Below, piece after piece: positions 9,108 to 17,700 of a stretch of 64,000 nt of DNA (positions within the stretch are counted from its first letter, which is position 1; each line of letters opens with the position of its first letter). Made by a program: the position numbers and the translations under genes. Below the pieces are notes generated by a model that made no database searches, was not told where the DNA came from, and saw only the letters and a list, made by a program, of their open reading frames with translations. The DNA lies in the NCBI RefSeq assembly GCF_036013915.1, contig NZ_CP107899.1, forward strand, positions 7,406,001 through 7,470,000, given 5' to 3'. Source of the DNA: Streptomyces sp. NBC_00464. Lineage in GTDB: Bacteria; Actinomycetota; Actinomycetes; Streptomycetales; Streptomycetaceae.

Positions 9108-10037
9108 ATGACGATTCAGGTCACCCATAGCCGTGGCGAGCACATCACCGTCCGGTCGGGCGACGTCGAGCTGCTCAGGTATGTCTATGCGCCGGACGCG
9201 AACGCCTTCGAGGCCCGCAAGCCGTACATCCACCCCTTGCGCACCCTCGCTGGACATCAGGTCTCGGGGTACCGCCCGAATGACCACCGCTGGCACAAGG
9301 GTCTTCAGATGACCGCGAGCCATCTGTCGGGACAGAACTTCTGGGGTGGCAACTCCTATGTCCACGGCAAGGGCTATCTGCGCCTGCCGGAGCGGATCGG
9401 ATCCATGCGTCATGACGACTTTCCCGCTCTCGACATCGAGAGCGAACGCTTCCACCTCGCTGAAGCGCTGACCTGGATTGAGAACGGCGGCAACGAATGG
9501 GCCAGGGAGCAGCGCGGCATCACCGTCCACTCGGTCGACGAGAAGGCCGGATCTTGGGCCCTTGACTGGACGATCCGGCTGACCAACACCCGCGGTGAGC
9601 CCCTGCGCTTCGGGTCACCGACCACTGCTGGACGCGAGATGGCCGGCTACACGGGCCTGCAGTGGCGCGGACCGCGCGACTTCTCCGGCGGCACTGTGTT
9701 CGGTCCCGACGACGACGTCACGGCCGGCACGGCCGAACTGATGGGCACCCAGAGCCCATGGCTGGCCTTCACCGCCGAACACGACGACGTGGATGCGCAC
9801 TCCACCCTCGTCTTCGCGCACGCACCTGAGAACCTCGATGGCGCGAGCGCGATCCACGATTCGCACTGGTTCGTACGCTCCGAACCAAACCCCACTGTTG
9901 CCTTCTCATGGGCGTTCTTCGAGGAGTTCGAGCTGGCTCCCGGTGCCTCCTTCGCCTATCGATACCGGGTCGTGGTCGCCGACGGTGTCTGGGATCGTGA
10001 TCAGGTGGCCACGCACCTGCAGGGGCTGACATGGTGA
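9108..10037 (+). CDS. DUF6807/PmoA-like family protein
   Basis: 309-aa soluble protein of the DUF6807 (formerly PmoA-like) family, commonly found in sugar-utilisation clusters of Streptomyces. Family-typical segments seen are RPYIHPL-type (KPYIHPLRTLAGHQVSGYRP), NDHRWHKGL and the NFWGGNSYV run. The molecular role is not established. The start follows GGAGACCCAAGCG. It directly follows the broken LacI gene and closes the sugar cluster. Confidence 0.8.
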   Translation: MTIQVTHSRGEHITVRSGDVELLRYVYAPDANAFEARKPYIHPLRTLAGHQVSGYRPNDHRWHKGLQMTASHLSGQNFWGGNSYVHGKGYLRLPERIGSMRHDDFPALDIESERFHLAEALTWIENGGNEWAREQRGITVHSVDEKAGSWALDWTIRLTNTRGEPLRFGSPTTAGREMAGYTGLQWRGPRDFSGGTVFGPDDDVTAGTAELMGTQSPWLAFTAEHDDVDAHSTLVFAHAPENLDGASAIHDSHWFVRSEPNPTVAFSWAFFEEFELAPGASFAYRYRVVVADGVWDRDQVATHLQGLTW

Positions 10038-10216
10038 GCCTGCCGCACACGCCCGACTCAGGCCGAACGCGGAGAGGGCCTCGTTTCTGGGTCTTCCAAG
10101 ATTCTCGTAAGAGGCTCCTCCCGTGCCGATGGCTGGCTGGTTTCGGGCCGTTGCGGAGGGGTAGCGCACCCTCGGGCTATCGGTTGTTGTGGCGCCAGCG
10201 TGTCAGTGCCCCGCAG

Positions 10217-10222
10217 TAGCCT
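10217..10222 (+). promoter_or_regulatory. Possible -10 box of a leaderless transcript
   Basis: TAGCCT lies seven bases before the ATG at 10229, and no purine-rich ribosome site precedes that start. This is the spacing of leaderless actinomycete mRNAs. No convincing -35 was found. Confidence 0.35.
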
Positions 10223-10228
10223 TGGCGC

Positions 10229-11386
10229 ATGAGGGCCAGCGACTTCTTCCGAACGGTCAGCACCGGCACTGGCGGCTGGGGAGAGCCATTGACGGCCTCT
10301 GCGTTCGAGATTGAACTTGTGGAGCGGCTACGCAAGGGGCCCCTGGAAGGCACCTTGGACCGTGCTGCAGCCGAGGGCTTGTCCACGCTGGTGCACTCGG
10401 AGTTGGAGCACTGCGGAACCGACAGCGGGCAACGGCTGGACGATGAGGAGATCGCCGCTGCGATCAGGTGTCTGAAGGCCATCCTTCGTCGGCTTGGCAT
10501 CCCGTTCAACCCGCCTTTCCGGGACTTTCGAGGGTTTCACGGCTATTGGAGCGCCCAGGGGATGGGCGGCGAAGGCGGCTGGGCCGCACGTCGCGGATAC
10601 CTGAACATGCTCTTCTCGCCGGTTTGGCTGGCCCTGGACGAGTTGGAAGCGACTGAGGACGAGGGTATCGGTTTCCGCGGAGTCGACGGAGCGCCCAAGA
10701 ACATCATCTTCGCCTCCACCGGGTTCAAACCCGAGATCGTCATGAGTCAGGTCATCGACGGGGCAATCGATATCGTGGAGCACGAAGATAACTGTCTGGT
10801 CTACGACCGGCCCTTGACAGAGGCTGGAATGACATGGGGGCAGCTTGTTGACTGGTGGCGTGAGCGGAACGACATGGGTGATGCAGATGATCGCGCCGTG
10901 GCCCTCTCGCTGTATGAGCGACTCAAGGCGTCCCTGGCCTCGGACGCTGAACGGTATGTCTTTCACGCATTCGGCAGCCGTTATGCCGGGCCCAACGCCT
11001 TGCAGGAGCCCGCTCTGCTGCCGCAGGTGTATCTACACTTCGATCCGCTCACGGAGCGGCAGCGACGGGTCCTGAACAAGCCCCGTCGGCTCGGCCGTGA
11101 GCGAATGGACTTCCTCCTGCTGTTGCCCGGTGGGGTTCGCGTCGTGATCGAGGTGGATGGAAAGCATCACTATGCACGAGAGGTTCCCCCCGAATCGGGA
11201 AGGTGGGAGGTGGCTGCAGACCTCTACTCCGAGATGGTCGCAGAGGACCGCGAGCTACGCCTCAAGGGCTACGAGGTCTTCCGCTTCGGTGGGAGAGAGA
11301 TACTCGAATCCCGTGAGGACCTCAGCTCTATTCGCCGATTCTTCGGTGACCTGGAGGCCCGATACTGGCCCGTAGTAGGGCCATGA
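10229..11386 (+). CDS. AbiJ_NTD3-like protein with PD-(D/E)XK nuclease domain (candidate defence)
   Basis: 385-aa soluble protein. The N-terminal two thirds look like the AbiJ N-terminal domain type 3 region found in abortive-infection-like proteins. The C-terminus is a compact nuclease-like domain: D294 (RMDFLLLL), then IEVDGKHHY with E308, D310 and K312, then a helix with AEDRELRLKGYEVFRFGG. The last element is typical of DUF559/Vsr-type PD-(D/E)XK endonucleases, where the helix ends in a G(w/y)xVlRf strand. It stands alone between the sugar cluster and an insertion element. It may act as a single-gene phage-defence nuclease; that is inference from domain pairing. Confidence 0.65.
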   Translation: MRASDFFRTVSTGTGGWGEPLTASAFEIELVERLRKGPLEGTLDRAAAEGLSTLVHSELEHCGTDSGQRLDDEEIAAAIRCLKAILRRLGIPFNPPFRDFRGFHGYWSAQGMGGEGGWAARRGYLNMLFSPVWLALDELEATEDEGIGFRGVDGAPKNIIFASTGFKPEIVMSQVIDGAIDIVEHEDNCLVYDRPLTEAGMTWGQLVDWWRERNDMGDADDRAVALSLYERLKASLASDAERYVFHAFGSRYAGPNALQEPALLPQVYLHFDPLTERQRRVLNKPRRLGRERMDFLLLLPGGVRVVIEVDGKHHYAREVPPESGRWEVAADLYSEMVAEDRELRLKGYEVFRFGGREILESREDLSSIRRFFGDLEARYWPVVGP

Positions 11387-11431
11387 ACTTTGCTGTTCCG
11401 GTTCGACATGCTCCAGGGCCCGGCGGTCGTA

Positions 11432-11441
11432 CCGGCAGGGC
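11432..11441. repeat. Left copy of 10-bp target-site duplication
   Basis: CCGGCAGGGC directly abuts the left inverted repeat and is repeated exactly at 13449-13458. The uninterrupted target would read CCGGCAGGGCTGCCGG, a 6-bp-arm palindrome. Confidence 0.9.
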
Positions 11442-11468
11442 CAGGGTTGATTCAAAGTCTTGGTGATC
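11442..11468 (+). repeat. Left terminal inverted repeat
   Basis: CAGGGTTGATTCAAAGTCTT followed by GGTGATC. It matches the reverse complement of 13422-13448 at 25 of 27 positions; the two differences are T/C transitions. Confidence 0.92.
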
Positions 11469-11483
11469 TTTCTGCGCTGCAGG

Positions 11484-12725
11484 TCAGGGGATCTGCAGGG
11501 GGTTCAGGGGGCGGGTGAAGGGCTCGTAGGAGAGGTGGCGGAGTCCGGCGGCGATGCTGTGGTGGCCGTGATCTCGGAGGGTGTTGATCGCCAGGTTGCG
11601 CAGGGCGGTCATGTTCTCTGGTCCGTGTCCGGTGCGGACCTTGGAGGCGTCCTCGCGGTAGGCGGTGTCGCGGACGAAGTGGAGTCGGTTCTCGATGGTC
11701 CACTGTGCGCGGGCGAGTTCCCCGATGCGTTGAGGTGATGCCTGCTGGTGCGTCAGGTCGGTGAGCACGTAGACGGTTTGTCGGGGCAGCCTTCCTGTCT
11801 TTATGTCGGTTCGGTAGCGGGTGATCCGGGCGGCTTGGACTGCGTGGGGGAAGTCCAGGCCCAAGTCGGTGATGGTGAGCGCGCGCACCGCGCGGGTCTC
11901 TCGGCGACCGTGCCCGCGTCCGCGCTGGTAGTGGCGGGCGCTCACTTTGGGCCAGGGCAGTGACCGCAGTGCCGCGAACAGCGCCGGCTGGTTGGCCTTT
12001 ACGACCAGCAGGTAGTGCGCCTGCTTCTGTTCGACCAGGAACCTGGCGTGGGCGCGCTGAGTGTGGAGCGCGTCGGCGGTCACCGTTACCTCGTGCAGGT
12101 CGAACGGGGCCAAAAGTGCAGCGAAGCAGGTGATCTCGTTGGTGCGGTCCGGCACCCGCAGTTGTCCGATCGTCTGCCCGCTGCCGGTTACCGCCGCGAG
12201 CAGGTGAGCTGCCAGTTCCTGGTCGTGCCGTGAGCCCCGCGCCGCTTTGCCGTCCACGGCCAGCGAAGAGGCACCGTCTGGATCCGCGCCGGTCAGCTCG
12301 GCCAGGCCGCCGGGGCAGACCAACGAGATCACGCGGCGGATCGTGGCGGTGCTGGGTGCTACCCGCACGCCGAGCAGGCCGACGGTACGGGCGCCGAGGC
12401 GGACCAGCGTGTGCTGGGGAGCGGAGGCGGCCCACTGCCCGATCGCGGCATAGGAGCACGCCCCGGCCAGCACCGCCGCGGCGGCCAGCAACGGCACACT
12501 GACCAGGGAGTGCCGCCGGCCTCGACGGCCACGCGGGTCGGGAAGTGCGACCAGTCGCCCCATCAGCGTTCCGGCCCCGCGCTCGGCGCGTGTCGGAGTC
12601 TTGGTCAGACAGACGGTGGCAGACTGGCGGCACATCGAAACTCCGGCTGGCGTGGGCGACTTGGCGGTCACCTGGGCCAACCGGAGTTCCGTTGCTTTCG
12701 TGGCGGTCTGCCAGCAACGGGCCAC
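11484..12725 (-). CDS. ISAs1 family transposase
   Basis: DDE transposase of up to 413 aa. It has the ISAs1-type N-terminal associated domain (LMGRLVALPDPRGRRGRRHS, then SYAAIGQWA), a first Asp in LAVDGKAARGS, a second in VTADALHTQ, and a Glu in TIENRLHFVRDTAY. The stop lies 16 bases inside the left repeat. The GTG at 12725 gives the longest form. The ATG at 12563 (MGRLVALPDPRG) starts at the conserved domain and is an alternative. No frameshift was seen, so it may be active. Confidence 0.9.
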   Translation of the reverse strand: MARCWQTATKATELRLAQVTAKSPTPAGVSMCRQSATVCLTKTPTRAERGAGTLMGRLVALPDPRGRRGRRHSLVSVPLLAAAAVLAGACSYAAIGQWAASAPQHTLVRLGARTVGLLGVRVAPSTATIRRVISLVCPGGLAELTGADPDGASSLAVDGKAARGSRHDQELAAHLLAAVTGSGQTIGQLRVPDRTNEITCFAALLAPFDLHEVTVTADALHTQRAHARFLVEQKQAHYLLVVKANQPALFAALRSLPWPKVSARHYQRGRGHGRRETRAVRALTITDLGLDFPHAVQAARITRYRTDIKTGRLPRQTVYVLTDLTHQQASPQRIGELARAQWTIENRLHFVRDTAYREDASKVRTGHGPENMTALRNLAINTLRDHGHHSIAAGLRHLSYEPFTRPLNPLQIP

Positions 12726-12921
12726 GTGCCGCTTGCCTGCAGCTTCACATGATCACCTGGGCCCTGGGCAGGTGCTGCCGCCTCGCGACCATGCAGACGG
12801 CGCCTGAACAGCAAGTATTCGCTTGCAGGGACGGGCCACGGCGGTGAGGATCGTCGGTTGTCCAGGTCTTGGGCACCCGGTCGACCATGCCCATCGCGGT
12901 GTGTCATTCAAGGAGATCACC

Positions 12922-13272
12922 ATGACAGCCGCGGACATGGCAGACGAGACGTCCTGGTATGCGGTGCGCTGCGTGTTCCAGTGGGATGCCTGGGAGGGCG
13001 CACCGTACGAGGAGCGCCTGACGTTGTGGCAGGCCGTCTCGATGGACCAGGCCATCGCCAGGGCCGAGGACGAGGCACGAACCTATGCCGGGGACAACGG
13101 CCATCGTTACCTGGAGATGGCCCAGTGCTATCGCCTGGCCACGGCAGGACGGCCGGACGACGGCGACGAGGTCTTCTCGCTCTTGCGCGACAGTCCCCTC
13201 GGCAAGGAAGCGTATCTGGACCACTACTTCGATACCGGGCACGAGCACCAGGGCACCCCGACCGAGGACTGA
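12922..13272 (+). CDS. DUF4288-like small protein carried inside the IS
   Basis: 116-aa soluble acidic protein. It starts at the ATG that follows an AAGGAG ribosome site with 6-base spacing. The core WYAVRCVFQW....YEERLTLWQAVSMDQAIARAEDEARTYA resembles small DUF4288-like proteins common in Streptomyces; function unknown. It lies wholly between the transposase start and the right inverted repeat, so it moves with the element. Either it is a captured passenger or the element's ends have migrated. Confidence 0.7.
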   Translation: MTAADMADETSWYAVRCVFQWDAWEGAPYEERLTLWQAVSMDQAIARAEDEARTYAGDNGHRYLEMAQCYRLATAGRPDDGDEVFSLLRDSPLGKEAYLDHYFDTGHEHQGTPTED

Positions 13273-13421
13273 CGGCCGCACCGGGTCCGGGCTGCGAAGC
13301 ATTATGGGGTCAGCCCCCAGCGGATGTGCCCGCTGAGTCGCTGCCCGGCCTCCACCCCACCTGAGTCGATCCTTCCCCCAGGATCGACCTCCTGGATGCC
13401 CTCTGACCAGCCGACGGGCTT

Positions 13422-13448
13422 GATCACCAGGACTTTGAATCAGCCCTG
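13422..13448 (-). repeat. Right terminal inverted repeat
   Basis: GATCACCAGGACTTTGAATC followed by AGCCCTG, the partner of 11442-11468. The outermost bases read CAG on the reverse strand. Confidence 0.92.
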
Positions 13449-13458
13449 CCGGCAGGGC
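13449..13458. repeat. Right copy of 10-bp target-site duplication
   Basis: CCGGCAGGGC, identical to 11432-11441. Together with TGCCGG after it, it forms the palindrome CCGGCA-GGGC-TGCCGG. Confidence 0.9.
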
Positions 13459-13697
13459 TGCCGGATAGGGGCTCGAGGAGAGCCCGGTGCTACGGCGATT
13501 TGCGTCCACCTCGGGAACCGGCGACGACGCGAATAAGTTGCGTTCACCTTCGTGGTCCGAGCGATAGTCAAGAGTTGTGGATGGGGCCTCCGGTGCGGTG
13601 ATCTCGGCGGCCGCGAGCCGGGCGTTCTCGCGCACCTTCGAGGCGGTATCGGCGGACAACGGTGCGGCGGTAGCCCCCAGTATGACAACATCAACGC

Positions 13698-13859
13698 ATG
13701 GGCATCTTCGACTCCATCGCGCGTGGCCTCGGTAGCCTCCGCCCGCCGTCCGACGCGGAACTCGAAGACGAGCGCGAGGCGCTGCGACAGCGTTACGTAT
13801 CTAGCGGGGATGCGTGCAGTCCGCCCGCTGTTCGCCCGGCTGGTGGAGGTACGGCCTGA
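13698..13859 (+). pseudogene. 5' remnant of a small conserved Streptomyces gene
   Basis: The first about 39 residues look like a genuine start: MGIFDSIARGLGSLRPPSD, then AELEDEREALRQRYVSSGDA. This resembles small cytoplasmic actinomycete proteins with an ELE..RE.LRQRYVSSGD helix. The frame then runs into sequence (CSPPAVRPAGGGTA-stop) that appears to belong to the adjacent protease remnant on the other strand. The gene was most likely cut at about 13817 by the rearrangement that also broke the protease copy. Confidence 0.55.
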
Positions 13860-14543
13860 CTCATCGGGTCGGTGCCGTCGGTGGAGGTGTCCGCCCCGAG
13901 ACTCATGCTGACGACTTTGGCGCCACTGTGCGCGGCCCACTCCATGCCTGCGAGCACCCCGGACTCGGTCCCGGAGCCGTCGTATCCGGCGGCCCACGCG
14001 GTGGGGGCCCCGATCTGCGGCACGCTCTTGTCGAGGGTGGGGGTGACCTTTCCGTCGAGCCACACCTTCCGCACACCGTCGGCCAGCCGCTTCGCCGTGG
14101 CACCGTCCTGCTTGTTCCGCAGCCCTGCCCAGAACCTCTGCGCCTGCTCCGGATCGACCGCCGCGGCCGTGGCCTTGATGGCCGGCAACCGCCGCACCTG
14201 CCGGGAGTTGGCCGGCGTCTTCCCCGCCGGGACATCACGGTCGTCCCGGCGGAGGTCCGGCCGCTACTGGACGCCGGCGTAGGATCGACGCGGTCCCGGT
14301 CGGGCTGTCGGAGTCGGGGGCGAACGACACCTGGCGGTTGGCACCACTGCCGGTCACCACGACCCGGTCGCCGGTCACCAGTCGCACCGTATGGGCGGAA
14401 CTCGTCACCTTCGAGGGCTTGAGGACGGACACGGACGAAAGATCGTCCGAGGAAGCGCCCGCCGGAGAGGCGAGGCTTACGGCCAGTAGAGCCGCCAATA
14501 CCGCCACGGCCGGCAGGGGTCCCTGTCTGAAGGGTCTGTGCAT
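13850..14543 (-). pseudogene. Rearranged S8 subtilase pseudogene
   Basis: Remnant of a paralogue of the 22163-25873 protease. The intact beginning (14543 to about 14286) encodes a signal peptide and the HTVRLVTGDRVVVTGSG propeptide strand. Next, a segment at 14231-14278 is inverted: it reads DITVVPAEVRPLLDAG on the plus strand, whereas the paralogue has ITVIPDEVRPLLDAG in sense. The minus frame resumes at about 14235 with VRRLPAIKATAAAVDPEQ and runs to WAAGYDGSGT, which is joined directly to ESGVLAGMEWAA. The catalytic Asp and His region between is deleted, and the copy ends after TDPMSQAV. The Ser and C-terminal regions are absent. Confidence 0.85.
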
Positions 14544-14720
14544 GGTGAGGAAAACTCCTTCGCGTCGGGTGGGCAGGGACGCAACTCTTGCAACTCACCC
14601 GCCGCGCATAGGTGAGTTCGTGGCGTGTGCGCGTCAGTGTCCGAGCACGCCAAGGTACCCAACGGGACTTGTATGTCATGGAGTTCAGGTGCACGGCCGC
14701 CCGGGAGGCTGCCCGGTCAC

Positions 14721-14768
14721 GACATGACGGTGCCACCACCCCTCCGGGGGTGGTGGCACCGTCATGTC
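14721..14768 (-). terminator. Perfect 22-bp hairpin terminator
   Basis: Arms 14721-14742 and 14747-14768 are exact reverse complements with loop TCCG. The hairpin begins 14 bases after the stop of the large protease and separates it from the pseudogene. It is palindromic, so it can stop transcription from either side. Confidence 0.9.
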
Positions 14769-14781
14769 ATGCCGTGCGGGG

Positions 14782-17700
14782 TCAGCTGACGGGGATCGCC
14801 CGGGGAAGGGCGGAATCCACGGTGTTGCCGTGCTTGTCCTCGGCCGTCACGCGCACGCCCAGGAAACCACCCGGCTTCAGCGCCGTGTGCGGCGCGAGGA
14901 ACCGGTACTCACCGTCGTGGCCGAGGATCACGACCTGCTTCCAGGTCGCACCGTTGTCGGAGGTGACCCAGGCGCGGACCTTGCGCAGGCCGTCGACCGC
15001 ACCGGTGACATCGGCCTTGACCAGCAGCGGGAGGCCGGCGCGTGCCTGGTTCAGGTTGTTCAGCGGCGCGTCGAACGACACGTTGAGGAGGTTCACCGGT
15101 GTCGCTGTCTCACCCGTGCCGCCGGCGGTGAAGGTCCACTTGGAGGTGGCCTCGCCGCCCATCGGGAAGATCCCCGCGGAGGTGTAGGTGCGCCGGAGTT
15201 CGTACGACGCCTTGTCGGCGTCCGCGAATGTCTTGTCGATCATCGCGCCGGTGCCGGCGACCAGCGTGCCGTTGCGGGAGAGCTGGCTCGTGGACTGGGC
15301 GCGCTGCGGGACGTTGAAGTCGCCGAGCTGTGGGGCGAGCCCCTTCGGGTTGACGGCGTCGTCCACCTTCAGCTGGAGACGGGCACCCGTTGCCTGGCCC
15401 GTGGTGCGCACCGAGAGCGGTCCGCCGAACCAGGTGTCCTTCGTGGAGGTTTCCGGCTTGTACGTGCAATTGACCGGCGCGTAGTTCATCGCCACGCCGC
15501 CCTGGTTGCGGTAGCTGAACCGCATCCAGGTCCTGTCCTCGGCCTGGATGTACTCCGTGCGCTCGCGCGGGACGGTCAGGTAGGACGGCGAGGAGGTGTT
15601 GAGGCCGTTCAGCCCGGTCCCGTACGGTGTACTGCCCTCCTGGTAGCGGAGCTTCTCGTTCATACCGCGGTACGTCGTGCGGACCTTGGCGAACTTCTCG
15701 ATCTCACGGCGGGTCAGCCGGCGCTCGGGATTGTCGGCTACCTCGGTCCGGGCGTAGGCCGCGTCATAGAGCACGGACGTGTCGCCCACGGTGTTGTCAC
15801 TGTCCGCGTCCGCGAGGCGCCAGCGCTCGTTGAACGCGACCTTGCCGAGGTGGGCCTCGGTGGTCGGAGTGATCCAGAGGGCGTCCTTGGGGAAGGCCCC
15901 GTAGGCGCCGCCGGCCAGCATGCTGTGACGGATGCCGTACTGGCCGTCGTCGGTGGTGCGGGACAGGTTGCCCATCATGAACTCGGGGCGGGTGTCCTTG
16001 CCTTCGACCGAGGCGGTCCAGCGACGGGCCTTGCGGGCGTCGAAGACGATCTCGTTCGTGCCGGCCTTGAGGTCGGCGCTCACGATCGCGATCTGCTGGA
16101 TGCCGTCGATGGTCATGCGGATCGTCGCCAGGCCCAAGTAGGTGCCCTCGGGGACCCGCAGGTCACGGGTTCCCTCGGCGCGGACCTCCGCGTTCAGCGA
16201 GGCGCCGCTCTCCGCGTTGAGCAGGGAGATCTGGGCGGGGGCGGGCTTGCCCGCGCGGTCGAGCGTGGTGACCTTGACGGACTGTGCCCGGTCCAGGAGT
16301 AGCGGGATGCGCAGCGCCTGGCCGCCGCCGTCGGGGAGCGCCGTCAGCGCACCACTGTACGTACCGGTCGGTGTGTCCGTGGCGTCGACGGTCAGGGCGA
16401 CGTCGGTGGTCTCGCCGGCGCCCAACGTCACGGAGGAGGCGGACAGTTCCAGCATGCCGTCCGGTGGAGTCGAACCGGCGGCGGCCAGCGCGCCCGTGAG
16501 GTTCAGGGTGACGGCCGCGTTGCCCTTGTTGGTGAGCTTCACGGTACGGGTCGCGGTGTCGTCGGTAACGTCCAGGTGCCCGAAGTCGACGGCGCCGGTG
16601 TCGGCCACGACGGTCTGCCTGAGGGCCGCGGGAAGGTTCACCACGCCGGTGCCGACGTCGTACAGCGACTGACCGCTCTGCGGAGCCGTCGTGGTGCCCA
16701 TCAGGGTGTGCTTGATCTGGTCCGGGGTCCAGTCGGGGTGCTCCTGCGAGAGCAGGGCCGCGGCGCCCGTGATGTGCGGGGCGGCCATCGACGTACCGGA
16801 CAGTGCAGTGTACGCGGGGTCGCTCTGGACGGTGCCGAGGTTCGTGCCCGCGGCGCGTGCCGCGACGATGTTGACGCCGGGGGCGGCTATCTCGGGCTTG
16901 ACCGTGCCGTTGAACGACGGTCCGCGGCTGGAGAACGAGGCGGTTCCGCCCGTGAAGTCCACCGCCGCGACCGACAGGGCGTGCGGGGCGATCGACGGGG
17001 CCGACACGGTGCTGATGTTGGGACCGTTGTTGCCCGCCGAGACCACGAACAGGGTGCCGGACGAAGTGGCCAGCGCTTCGAGCGACTGGGTGACCGGATC
17101 CTGGCCGTTCGTGGGCCCGCTGCCCAGCGACATGTTGACGACCTTGGCGCCCTGCGCGACGGCCCACTCCATACCGGCGATGACGGACGAGTCCGAACCG
17201 GACCCGTCGTCGCCCAGGACCTTGCCGACGATCAGGTCGGCGTCCGGTGCTACGCCGGAGCGCGTACCCGCCGCTCCTGCGCCGCTGCCTGCCACGGTCG
17301 CCGCGACGTGCGTGCCGTGGCCCTGCTTGTCGAGCGTGTTGCCGCTGCCCGAGAAGTCCTTGGTCTCGCTGATCCGACCCGCCAGGTCCGCGTGCGTCTG
17401 ATCGACACCGGTGTCCAGCACGGCGACCTTGACACCCTTGCCCGTGCGGCCGGCCTGCCAGGCGCTGTCGGCGCCGATCTGCGTGAGGTTGCGGTCCAGC
17501 GCGTCGGCGTGGACCTTGCCGTCGAGCCAGATGCTCTTGACGCCGTCCAGCGCGTCCTTGCTGTCGAGGGCGTCGCCGACCTCGGCCGCGTCGTCCTTGT
17601 CGAGGACCGCCGTGCTCGCCCTGAGGGCGTGGAAGTCCCGCTTGGCGGGCATCAGTCCGTCGCTCGCGAGCGCTTCCGGACGGTCGGCGCCGGTGCGCCG

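Larger units (their letters stand above)
11442..13448. mobile_element. ISAs1-type insertion sequence, complete, with passenger gene
   Basis: A 2007-bp element bounded by 27-bp imperfect inverted repeats (25 of 27 match) and a 10-bp exact target duplication. It contains a full transposase on the minus strand and a second gene on the plus strand between the transposase start and the right end. ISAs1 elements are normally about 1.2-1.4 kb with only the transposase, so roughly 700 bp is extra. Intact ends and duplication indicate a fairly recent, simple insertion. Confidence 0.9.

Noticed and set aside
12745..12775. Possible inner right end of the IS (TGATCACCTGGGCCCTGGGCAGG)
   Set aside because: Only the outer TGATCACC matches the terminal repeat; the copy at 13422 matches 25/27 and has the target duplication.
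14764..16302. 512-aa plus-strand open frame opposite S8 copy 1
   Set aside because: Antisense shadow; composition typical of high-GC reverse frames.
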